Shown here one piece after another: positions 21,786-31,192 of a stretch of 64,000 bases of DNA. Within the stretch, counting starts at the first letter, position 1; each line of letters begins with the position of its first letter. Source of the DNA: Globisporangium splendens (taxonomy: Eukaryota > Oomycota > Peronosporomycetes > Pythiales > Pythiaceae); the NCBI GenBank assembly GCA_006386115.1, contig VFIW01000082.1, positions 1 to 64,000 on the forward strand, read 5' to 3'. Below the pieces are notes generated by a model. It searched no databases and was not told the origin of the DNA. It saw only the letters and a program-made list of their open reading frames with translations. A program made the translations under genes and the position numbers.

Positions 21786-22835
21786 ATGGATGCTACAGGA
21801 ACCCCACTCGGTCCAGCAGTACCGGAAACTGTCGAGTTGACTATTGAGGGTTTCCCTCACTTGTCTTCTCATGAGTGGATGGCGCTTGAGCGCATGCGAG
21901 ATGTCATCGGAGAGGCTGCTGTGGTCAGTCTGCTTCGATCGGCGTCTCCGGAGGACCAGAAGAGCGCGGTGGTCAGCTTCATGCACCACGAGATCATGTC
22001 CTCCCGGAAGCAGGTCGCAACCCCTGTTTCCTCACTCAGGACGGTGCCACTGAAGCTGGACGTCTCTCCGTATCGCGGCGGAGAGAACGAGCCTCTCTCA
22101 CGATGGTTCGTCGAGTTGGATGCAGCCATCACTGCAAGACAACTGCGAGACCCTTCGCAGCAAGTGTTGTTCGCGATGTCCAACCTTGCGGGTCGTGCGA
22201 AGAGCTGGGCGTATGGCTAGCGTTTAGCGGATCTAAACTGCTTCCCCAGCTACGAAGACTTCAAGACCGAACTCAAGAAGGCGTTTGAACCTCCGCAGAG
22301 CGAGTTCCGTGCGCGTGCCGAGTTCCTCAAGCTTCGTCAAGGCCGTTTCGACCTTCACTCGTATGCACAACGTGCTCGCTACTTGGTGTCGAGCATCGTT
22401 GACGAGCCGATTGACGTTTCGACGCAAGTTGTGACGTTCATGGCGGGTCTGAACGATGGTCCGATTCGGAACCAACTGTTCCGCGAGTATCCCAAGACGC
22501 TGGACGAAGCCATTGAACGTGCCATGCAAGAAGAGTTCAGCATGAAGCAAGCGAAGTTCCAAGGGTTTGCGTCGAGACCAATGCGGCAATCGAATGTTGC
22601 GCATGATGGTCCCGAACCTATGGACATCTCGTACATTTCCACGCCCGGAAATGAACGTCCTCGCAACGATGGGAAGTGTTTCCGTTGCGGGAAGTCAGGT
22701 CACTTCGCTCGGAACTGCAAAGTGTCTTTGCCGGGTCGGCAAACGACACAGGGTGCTCGTTCGAACAACCACGATCGTTCTTACGGTCGTCGGTTCGATC
22801 GGTCACCTGGGCCAAAAAACGGGAATGGACAGTAG
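21786..22835 (+). pseudogene. gag: element 2 gag with an in-frame stop
   Basis: Starts at ATG 21786 (MDATGTPLGPAVPETVEL) and shares FPHLSSHEWMALERMR with element 1. A TAG at 22218-22220 replaces the Lys codon found in element 1 after SWAYG. The frame then continues without a shift through the gag core and a CCHC knuckle (CFRCGKSGHFARNC) to the normal stop at 22833-22835. A single nonsense mutation is the simplest reading. Confidence 0.88.
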
Positions 22836-22853
22836 GGGCGGGGCCTCCTACTG
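22814..22853 (+). promoter_or_regulatory. -1 frameshift signal joining gag and pol of element 2
   Basis: Slippery heptamer AAAAAAC at 22814-22820, in gag phase A-AAA-AAC. Nine bases later a hairpin at 22830-22853 (7-bp stem, inner GGC/GCC stem, one bulged base, GGG loop) spans the gag stop. The inner stem is AGC/GCT in element 1, so one base pair has changed on both sides. Confidence 0.7.
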
Positions 22854-25800
22854 GCCCGGAAGAGAGGACTGTGGATGTTGTGGAAACACAGGACTCTGGC
22901 CCCAATGTGCATGATGCACATGCAGTTTCCACGAGGGAGAACAGTGTCAGTCAAACGTCAAGTTTGATCGTTCTCAAAGTTCAAGTAGACGGTATTGCAA
23001 CGCCTCTACGAGCTTTGGTTGACACTGGTGCGTCGAACAATTTTGTTCGAAATGAAGTAATCGTCAGGCATAAAGTACCAATGCCTGATGCGAATGAAGA
23101 CAAGACGATGGTTATTCGGTTGGCCAACGGGTCAACTGTGAAGATGCCAAAGCGCGTGGTGCGCTTGGCAATGAAGTGTGAAGATTTCCGAGGTGAAGAC
23201 GAGTTCATTTTACTCGACCTCGATGACAAGTTTGATCTGATTCTGGGCATGCCATGGTTGAAGCGTTATCAACCTAGCATTGACTGGATGAAGATGAAGA
23301 TCTCCGTTGACAAGTCACGTGATGTTGACTTGTGCTGCACAACAACGGATGAAGTGGTGTGGGTGTATACATCTGTGGAAGAGATCCCGGATGACCCTCG
23401 TGATATTGCGGTGTGCGATGGCCCCCCATGTTCACGAGCGGTACCCATCTTGAAGAAGACTACTGGAGGTGGAGCAGTCAGGCGCCAGAAAAAGACTGTC
23501 TCCTTTGCCATCGACCCTAAGAGTGAGGCGATGTGCGTGGAAGAAACGAATGGGAAAAGAGCCGAAGAGCCATCCCGAGACAAGATGACCAAGAAAAAGA
23601 AGCAATTATCGTCAAGTGTTGCAAGCGCAACGTGTGTCCCTGATCAAGGTACAAGTCAAGATGACGAAGGAAGTGTCCAATCAAGAGTCACTTCGAGCGA
23701 ATACGTGAACGTATTGGTCTACAATGAAGATGGTGACGTGGATGTAATCCGTCACGTGAAGATTGAAAATCCTCCAAGCTCAGTCGAAGAGTTGATTTCC
23801 TTGCCATGGATGAGCAAGAAGACGCTGAAGCGTAGCCTAGCGAAAGGCGAAATTTCGCAGGTCTGCATGATCGTCGATGTTGACGATGCAGAAGACATCA
23901 ACACGGTATCAGCAACGGAGGCTGAAGTGTTCGATGAGAAGACACGGAAGGAAAGGTTCGAGGAGCAGTCATGGGATGCTCTCAAGACGAACCCCGTGTA
24001 TGAACTTGTCAAGGAATATGAGGACATATTCCCAGACAAGGTGCCGGACGAACTGCCATTCGATAGAGGCGTTCGTCATGAGATTGACATACTTCCTGGC
24101 ACGAAGTATTGTATCACACGGCAGTGGCCGTTGCCAAGAGAACAAGTCGTTGCGATCGACGAGTTCTTTGCGCAACGTGCTAAGGCTGGGCATGTGCGAG
24201 AGAGCAAGTCTCCGCATTGTAGCCCAACCTTCTGTGTGAAGAAGGCAACTGGAGGTTGGCGCATTGTTCACGCTTTCAACAAGCTGAACGACGCGACAAT
24301 TCCAGCCCAGACTCCGGTTCCACGCAAGGACATGATCCTTGATGGAATGGTTGGCAGCACCGTCTTCAGTGCTATCGATCTGAAAGATGGGTTCTATCAG
24401 ATTCGAATGCGCGAAGACGATGTACCACTAACTGCAGTGAGTACCCCGAGTGGTATGCTGTGGGAATGGTTAGTGATGCCACAGGGTTTGAAGAACGCTC
24501 CTGCGACTTTCAATAGGATGGTCACGAATTACTTCGTCCATTGAGAGGGTTTGCACCGAGTTACTTTGACGATATATTCGTTCATAGTAAAACCACGGGT
24601 GAAAAGTCTGACGTTGGTGTTCATCTTGACCATCTCCGTCAAGTCTTTCAGGTCATGCGAGAGAACAAGCTCTACGCTAACCTGAAGAAGTGCATATTCT
24701 TTGCACCAGAGATCCCCGTTCTCGGCTGCTTTGTGGGAAAGCATGGCGTTCGAGTTGATCCGGAGAAGGTCAAAGCTATTGACGATTGGCCTGTGCCTCA
24801 GAACGTCAAACAGCTACGACAATGGTTGGGTTTGGCCAACTACTTGCACAAGTACACGCGCAATTATGCAGCGTTGGTGCAACCCCTCACACAGCTCCTG
24901 AAGAAGGACATTGAGTGGGAGTGGTCCAGTGACCACCAAGCAGCGTTTGCCGAAGTCAAGAGGAGTCTGCGAGAAGCTCCCGTGCTGGCAATTGCAAACC
25001 ACGACAAGCCTTTTCATGTGGTTTGCGATGCAAGCGACTATGCCATCGGTTGCGCCTTGATGCAACACGATGATGAGGGTCATGAGCGAGTTGTGTCGTA
25101 TCAGTCACGACAACTCCGACCCGCAGAACGGAACTACCCAGTTCATGACAAAGAACTTCTGGCGATGAAGTATTCTTTGGTCAAGTTCCGTGTGTATCTG
25201 CTTGGCGAGGAGCGCTTTGCTATCTACACAGATCATGCGTCGCTGCGTACGGCAGTAAAGACTCCTCATTTGTCGCAAAGAATGGCGAGATGGTTCTCCT
25301 TCTTTGCAGAGTACAACTTTGTTGTACACTACAAGCCAGGCAAGACGAACATCTTAGCCGATGCGCTGTCAAGACGTCCGGACTACGATCCGAAGACCAA
25401 GAGTGAAGACACGGACGGAGCGTGTCGACTCTGTGAAGACATTCAAGCGATCGCAGTGCAAGCAACGACTACAGTGCGAGAAGACATTGTCGAAGGGTAC
25501 AAGTCTGACGAAACATGTCAGGACTTGTTGAAGTATTTCAAGGACCCTTCGGACAAAGCACTGCAAGGTCTTCCGTCACGCACAAGATCGCGAGTTCACC
25601 GCTTCCGAGTACACAATGGGTTGTTGTACTATGCGGTTGAACAAGGGGATACAGCAAGGGTTGTTGTTCCCAACGACGAAGGTCTGCGTCATCGACTCTT
25701 GTATGAGTACCATGACAGTCCTTCGGTGGCCATCTCGGACGTGAGAAAACGTTTCTCAGTCTTTCCCGGGATTACTACTGGCCACACATGTACAAGTGGG

Positions 25801-27606
25801 TTCGCAAGTATGTGAGGACTTGCGAGATCTGCCAACGAGTGAAACCTTCTGGTTCCACTCAGGCACCACTTCGTTCATTGGCTGTCCCTCAGGACAGTTG
25901 GAAGTCTGTGAGTATGGATTTCATATTCGGACTTCCAAGTGACAAACACGGACGCAATGGCATCCTTGTGTTTGTGGACCGATTCAGCAAGATGGTCCAT
26001 CTTGCGCCGGTTTCGGACAAGATCTCAGCCGAAATGGCGGCCAAGGTCTTTGTAGACGTCGTATTCCGTCTGCATGGCCTGCCCGTTGAGATCGTGTCTG
26101 ACCGTGACACTCGGTTTACGTCCAAGTTTTGGCGTGCACTGTTCGGACTTCTGGACACCAAGTTGTCCATGTCAACAGCGGCACATCCCTGAAACGGACG
26201 GTCAAACAGAACGAGTGAATCGTGTCCTCGAAGACGTGTTGCGCAGTTATGCGACGTCTTTCAAAGAGTGGAGTGAGTTTCTCCCTCTTGCCGAGTTTGC
26301 GTTGAACAACTCCACGCATGTCTCGACGGGTCACTCTCCATTTTATGTGAACTATGGCATTCATCCCCGAGTGCCTGCTTCCATAATGGGTGAGGTCTCT
26401 ACCTTAAGTGGGGGAGGGACTACGGCTAAAGGCAATAAGCCGCAGTCGTCGTATGACCTGAATGCTGTTGCCGAGTTAAAAGCCAATTTTGACTCGATGA
26501 AAACCCTCAACGACATCACTAGTCGTGAGGAACAGCAAGTCGATGACTTTGTTGTGAGGAGACAAGCCGTTGTGAGGTTTGTTCGAGACGCAATCGCGAA
26601 GGCTCAGGATCTGCAAAAGGAACAAGCAGACAAGAGCGGAAGGAAGAACAAGCAAGTGTATAAGATCAATGATCTTGTATTGCTTAGTGCGGCAAATCTG
26701 CCTGAACATGCAGTGTCCAACTTGGGAAGCTCGAAGCTTCTGCCAAGGTTCATTGGACCGTTCAAGGTGGTTAAATGCAATGGTGATGCCTACACGCTAG
26801 ACATACCTACACGCATGCGTCTACACCCTACATTTTATGTGGGTAGACTAAAGCCTTACCTTCCAAGCGGATCAGCGGATCCTACGAGATCTTCCGCAAA
26901 CGATCAAGCTGATCTTGAAGACTCTCCACTTGATTGCGAAGAGCAAACAGCTCATCGCTTTGGAGATTCTTCTCGGCGTAAAGGCGCTGAAGCACATCGA
27001 AGGACTCCTCCTTCACAGCTTCCAGCACGAGAAGGCGCGAGTTATACTCCTTGCGGAGTACCTCAAGAGCCGTCCCTGCCTCTTCCACAGAGCGCAGCAG
27101 ACGTTCGTGATGCATTTCACGAGCCTTCTCAGCCTTTTGGAGTCGCTCAAGTTCGCCCTGGACTTGCTCGAACCGTTGCTCGAAACGGGACTCCAAAGCC
27201 CGATACTGAGCGGGACCAAAGGTCAGCGAGTCGATCCGCGGCTCCTGCTCCTTCACTTGGTCCTCGAGGCTCTCGCACCGATCCGAAAGGATCGCATCGC
27301 GAACTTCCAGTGTCTCAATCTGAGCGCGATGAGCACTCTTCCACTTCCAGAGTCGCTCAATCGTTTTCGCGTTCAGCCCCACCCCCATTGATAGACTCTC
27401 AGGGAGATCATCGCTGGGTGGTTGAGTCGATTGTTGATCACGAAGATCGACCGACTCATCGTCGAGGAAAGAAGCGGTTGAACCATCAATGCTTCTACAG
27501 AGTTCGGTGGCGTGGATATCCACCGAGCTCGGACACGTGGGAACCACGCCAGACGATGGAGTCTGATGTTCCCGACGTGGTCCGCAGCTACGAGAACCAC
27601 TTGTAG
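22820..27606 (+). pseudogene. pol: element 2 pol: protease-RT-RNase H-integrase-chromodomain, three frameshifts
   Basis: Same domain order as in element 1: LVDTGASNNF protease, MPQGLKNAPATFNR and YFDDIF reverse transcriptase, RNase H, integrase core ETDGQTERVNR, variable linker, chromodomain (WVVES.., FYRVRWRGYPPSSDTWEP). Compared with element 1 there is a one-base deletion near 24527 (just before YFDD), another near 25727 (integrase N-terminus) and a one-base insertion near 26190 (between HP and ETDG). The last 1.4 kb is open and overlaps the antisense gene from 26882 to the stop at 27606. Confidence 0.88.
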
Positions 27607-27949
27607 CGTCGCGAGGAGCGACACTACGACGACCAGAGCTGGGATTCGCTCTGTCGTCAGCAGGAGTTCTTCTTTCGGCACGAGCGTTGCCGCGACGAAG
27701 AAGACGCTCCATTTGGTTCTCGTTCTCAAGACGAACAAATGTTCGCCATGAGTCTCTCTGGGCTGCGATGGGTTGGTTCGGATCACGATTGTTGATCCGA
27801 CGCCAACTGAAGAACCGCTCCTTGTAGAACTCGAGATCCCCCTTCTTCTTCAGAATGGGAGATATGTCGAAGAGTTCTGGAGCTGTCTGCTGTCGCTTGG
27901 ACAACGGACGTTCTTCACCTTGGTTCACTTGGTCACTTGGTCGCTTCAT
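26882..27949 (-). CDS. antisense gene of element 2 (basic N-terminus plus coiled coil)
   Basis: 355 codons opposite to pol, ATG at 27949, 76 bp inside the 3' LTR, the same offset as in element 1. The N-terminus (MKRPSDQVNQGEERPLSKRQ), LYD/LFDIS region and FYKERFFSWRR are conserved. The coiled-coil half is about 77% identical to element 1 and most changes are conservative. Length differences between the copies are whole codons and sit in the Ser/Arg-rich linker. No stop has arisen even though pol of the same element has decayed. Function unknown. Confidence 0.7.
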   Translation of the reverse strand: MKRPSDQVNQGEERPLSKRQQTAPELFDISPILKKKGDLEFYKERFFSWRRINNRDPNQPIAAQRDSWRTFVRLENENQMERLLRRGNARAERRTPADDRANPSSGRRSVAPRDATSGSRSCGPRREHQTPSSGVVPTCPSSVDIHATELCRSIDGSTASFLDDESVDLRDQQSTQPPSDDLPESLSMGVGLNAKTIERLWKWKSAHRAQIETLEVRDAILSDRCESLEDQVKEQEPRIDSLTFGPAQYRALESRFEQRFEQVQGELERLQKAEKAREMHHERLLRSVEEAGTALEVLRKEYNSRLLVLEAVKEESFDVLQRLYAEKNLQSDELFALRNQVESLQDQLDRLRKIS

Positions 27950-28025
27950 GGCCGATTGGAAAGTGAACTGCTCCGAAAGGTCTGCAAAAGTACGCAAGGT
28001 ACTTGTGACTTTAAGGAGGGGATGA

Positions 28026-28675
28026 TGTAATGGGCTATACCTAGCCATTACATGAAGGTGGATCTGTTCCCAGATTAGTGTGCCACACACCACCTTCAGT
28101 GTGCATTGTGGAGAGACAAATAACAAAGGGATTACAGTACGACAGTCCCCACATGCACATGTGACGTCATCCCATGACGTCACGAGCGCTCTCTGTGCTG
28201 ATCAGTGCAGAATGTTGTTCACATGTACTAATCAGTACAGAGTGATGACATCCATGTACTAATCAAGTACTGAGTGATGGTTCCTACTTGGGAAACTGCG
28301 TTGGTGATGAGACCAACGTGTCTCTGCCACCTAAAGTGAGTGGCTGTAGCCAATCACTTTGCAGGGAATTTTCCACGGGACTTCAAGTTCAAGCTTCTCG
28401 AAGATCTCGTGGGTTCAACCTCAGTTTACCCAAGGTTTTATATATCAGATTCATAGGTTTTATTGTGTATGTTTAGGTTTTAGTTATAAAACGTGTAGGA
28501 GCCCTTGGGGTTCATTTGTAAGTAGCGACAGGAACCATAAGCATTTTTAATTCAGTTGCAATTTTACCACCAAGCCCTCAAGTCTCCCTTCCTCCCTCCA
28601 AGTCGGGAGACGCTTCCTCTGGCACAAGCGTGTGTGCCGTGTTTAAGGGACTGTTTGGAACAGCGCCCTTTTACA
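28026..28675 (+). repeat. element 2 3' LTR
   Basis: 650 bp, preceded by polypurine tract AAGGAGGGGATGA and followed by the tcccg duplication. The antisense gene of element 2 starts 76 bp upstream of it and reads away from it. Confidence 0.9.
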
Positions 28676-29147
28676 TCCCGTAGTTGTCTTGCAGTGATCG
28701 CTGCATCCAACTCAACGAACCATCTCGCTAGAGGTTCGTTCTCTCCGCCATGGTACGGAGATACATCAAGCTTCAGAGGTGCCACTCTCATCGTCGTGGC
28801 AGGAGTTGCGGGCTGTCGATGAGAGTTCATGATCTCGTGATGCATGAAGCTCGTAGCCGCGTTCCTCTGCTCATCCGGTGACGCTGATCTCAGCAAGCTG
28901 ATCACAGCCGCCTCACCGATGACTGCTCGCATACGCTCGAGGGCTGCCCACTCGTGGCTCGACAAATGAGGAAAATGCTCATTCGTCAGCTCCACGGTCT
29001 CTCCAGGCATCGAGCCCATCGGCGTCTCAATCCCTTCCATTGTTTCTCACAATCGGACAGGGGTCTTGGAATGTCCGCGCACGCTACACAAGCGGCCTAT
29101 GCAGACTCTTGACTTGGTCGTTGGAAGGACTACAAAGTGCTACCAGG

Positions 29148-29754
29148 TGTAAGAGGCTATCCGAGACAGCCTCAAACACGGCACGCACGCTTGCGCTTGA
29201 AGAGGAAGACTTGAGAGGAACTTGGCAAAAATGCAACTGAATTGAAATGAGCTTATGGTTCCTGACACTACATGTAAAACACCACTAGGGCTCCTAGAGG
29301 TTTTATAACTAAAACCTAAACATGCACAATAAAACCTATGAATCTGATATATAAAACCTTGGGTACACTGAGGTTGAACCCAGGGGATCTTCGAGAAACT
29401 TGAACTTGAAGTCCCGTGGAAAATTCCCTGCAAAGTGATTGGCTCGCGCCACACTTTAGGTGGCAGAGACACGTCGGTCTCATCACCAGTGCAGTTTCCC
29501 AAGTAGGAACCATCACTCACGTGTCTAGAGTACTGTTGTGCGTAATCACGCCGAATCTCAATGATTGCGAGCGACCAACACTCAACTCAGACACAGATTG
29601 CTCTGACGTCAGACGATGACGTCACCTGTGCATGTGGGGATCACTTTTATGTGTTTCACCCAATATCTTCGCACCCACAATGCACTTCCACAAGGTGGTG
29701 TGTGACACACACAAAGAGCCACCTTGCATGTAATGGCAGCCTTAGCCCATTACA
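29148..29754 (-). repeat. element 1 5' LTR
   Basis: 607 bp, direct repeat of 14664-15269 with six substitutions and one indel. It is followed on the minus strand (29147 downward) by CCTGGTAGCACTTTGTAG, the candidate primer-binding site, matching that of element 2 in its first bases. Confidence 0.9.
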
Positions 29755-30225
29755 GAGGATCGTCGCTGGTGCAGATACGGCAACCCCTCGGTGTGGTCTT
29801 GACCCCACATGGAACTCCAAGATCCATGCATTCTTCATGGATCGCCAACAGCTTTCCAACGGCATTGTGCCGAAGGAACTCCTCCCGATTGTCTCGCAAT
29901 CGAGAGATACACTTCCCAGCGTCTTTGCTGAGTGCACAATGAAGGCACTCCACGCTTGCAAAAGAAACAGCGCTTGCTTCTCAGTGCTGTGAAGTTTCTT
30001 CGACTTCGATCGACCGTCGAAGCACCGCATCGAATGAAAAAGGTCGATGTAAAATTCCTCACGCGCCTTGGGATGGAAGCTCTGTCGAAGGACGAAGTCA
30101 CCATCCTTGACAGTACTAACATCGTACAGCGCGCGAGTTCCCGCACGCTGGGTGCCACGATGTGCACGAACCCAACTGGGTTTGGGTGCCCACAAGTGAC
30201 TCCAGCTAGATGGGGTGAAATTCAT
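29755..30225 (-). CDS. family 3 antisense ORF, right inverted copy, truncated
   Basis: Inverse of the ORF at 14211-14663, starting at ATG 30225, 146 bp inside the right family 3 LTR. It runs about 20 bp further inward than the left copy before meeting the element 1 LTR, and the open frame then continues into that LTR. It carries ALYDVS and FYIDLF. Differences from the left copy are few and mostly do not break the frame. Confidence 0.45.
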
Positions 30226-30371
30226 CCCTTCAGAAGGACCCGTTACCGGATCCTTCTGCTCTGCCTTCTGTGACCAGTTCCTCCGAACACGGAAAGACAC
30301 AAAAGAACACAGAAGAGCACAGAGGGGTTAGTCGCGCGCGTTTTCACGTGACCAATCGCTTTAGGGGATGA

Positions 30372-30796
30372 TGTAGTGGGGAGTCCCACTACATGGGTTC
30401 TCGGGTCAGGAGAGTGTGGATTTTCACCCACATGGGTTTTACCGCCTCTCCCAAACCCACCCACTACGTACAGTTCGGGATGCATTGATATGTGTCACTC
30501 ATGAACACTGTGCGCAGCCACTTGCATATTAGCCAACAGGACCGGGCCGTTGAGATTTAGTCCCATTGGATGTTAGTCGGACTGGACACCCGACTGTCTG
30601 CCAATGATAGACATCGCAGGTTTCTGTCAGAACGATTGCATGTTAGCACTTTATATTCTAATTCACTTCTCAATTTGCACGTTAGCGCGCAAAGCTCCCT
30701 CTCTTCTCTCTGGACACAGTGTTACCGCTGAGCCCTTCTTCTCACCTGCGCTTCCTCAATGCTCGTGTGTGCCGTGTAACGGGCAATTCCGCTACG
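30372..30796 (+). repeat. family 3 LTR, right inverted copy
   Basis: 425 bp on the plus strand, starting TGTAGTGGGG after a purine tract (aggggatga, 30363-30371), so it is a 3' LTR with the element body to its left. Nearly identical to the left copy; the last nine bases (TCCGCTACG) differ most from the left copy's CCCGTTACA. Confidence 0.7.
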
Positions 30797-31192
30797 CAAA
30801 GGATCACACACACATCACAAGACAAATCCACACACAACAATACACCCCTCAGTTTGTGCGAACAATGTCTGGTGCTGCTAATGTGAGGCGGGAGCGATGT
30901 ATGCGTGTGGTTGCTTCTGGGGTCTGCTTTCCAGTATTTAATGGAACAACCTCAAAACGGAAGCTTTCGTCGTTGTGTGGATCTGCCGTACTTTTTTTCC
31001 AAGTGTTTGCTTTTATTGCGCTGTGTAATCGTTATCTTCCGACCTGATTCTGAGTAAATTGCTTCCGTATCCGAGCAAAGAAGGTAATCATTGCAGCACG
31101 TTGCATGCTCTCCACTATCCGAATTCACTGTATTGTCTGAGTCTGAGTCCCAACATTTGCACCAACCCGCTTTCGCTCAGTGGCGAAATCGA
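30797..31192. other. intergenic, promoter region of the TTC14-like gene
   Basis: No convincing gene. In-frame codons upstream of 31193 begin without an ATG and are read as 5' UTR. Confidence 0.5.

Larger units (their letters stand above)
21011..28675 (+). mobile_element. element 2: Ty3/gypsy chromovirus LTR retrotransposon nested in element 1
   Basis: 7.67-kb plus-strand element with LTRs 21011-21660 and 28026-28675, a primer-binding site just after the 5' LTR (TGGTAGCACTTCGAG from 21663; tRNA not identified), gag, pol with C-terminal chromodomain, polypurine tract 28013-28025 and an antisense gene. It is related to element 1 throughout but clearly diverged. It has one nonsense codon in gag and three frameshifts in pol, so it cannot move by itself. 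Confidence 0.92.
21006..28680. repeat. 5-bp target-site duplication of element 2 (tcccg)
   Basis: tcccg at 21006-21010 and at 28676-28680 flank element 2 directly, next to its TG and CA ends. A 5-bp duplication is usual for Ty3/gypsy integrases. It proves that element 2 jumped into element 1. Confidence 0.9.
20327..29040 (-). pseudogene. gag: element 1 gag, split by insertion of element 2
   Basis: Gag lies in two parts on the minus strand: 29040-28676 (start MEGIETPMG, conserved block FPHLSSHEWAALERMR) and 21010-20327 (retroviral-type gag core with AEFLKLRQGKYDLHSYAQRA and a CCHC zinc knuckle CFRCGKPGHIARNC). The break coincides exactly with the ends of element 2 and with a duplicated tcccg. 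Apart from the insertion the frame is uninterrupted. Gag packages element RNA into cytoplasmic particles. Confidence 0.88.
14664..29754 (-). mobile_element. element 1: Ty3/gypsy chromovirus LTR retrotransposon (interrupted by element 2)
   Basis: Minus-strand element bounded by two direct LTRs (29148-29754 is the 5' LTR, 14664-15269 the 3' LTR). Order on the minus strand: 5' LTR, primer-binding site next to 29147, gag, -1 frameshift, protease-RT-RNase H-integrase-chromodomain, polypurine tract (complement of 15270-15284), 3' LTR. Element 2 splits gag. Pol has two single-base frameshifts. The flanks show no target-site duplication: the five bases outside are tatct and gagga. Instead the flanks are inverted copies of family 3. 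An antisense gene overlaps the pol end. Confidence 0.9.

Noticed and set aside
22218..22220. Stop-codon read-through in gag of element 2
   Set aside because: Element 1 has a Lys codon here and its gag-pol junction uses a frameshift downstream; a simple nonsense mutation explains it.
24520..26195. Programmed frameshifting at the three pol breaks of element 2
   Set aside because: Each is a one-base indel relative to element 1, without a slippery heptamer, so these are decay mutations.
14664..29754. Envelope gene making element 1 or 2 a retrovirus-like element
   Set aside because: No frame between pol and the 3' LTR on the sense strand, and no signal peptide or membrane segment; the only extra gene there is antisense.
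30604..31047. 147-codon plus-strand frame across the right family 3 LTR
   Set aside because: It starts in the LTR, and the part inside the LTR mirrors noncoding sequence of the left copy; no protein-like features.
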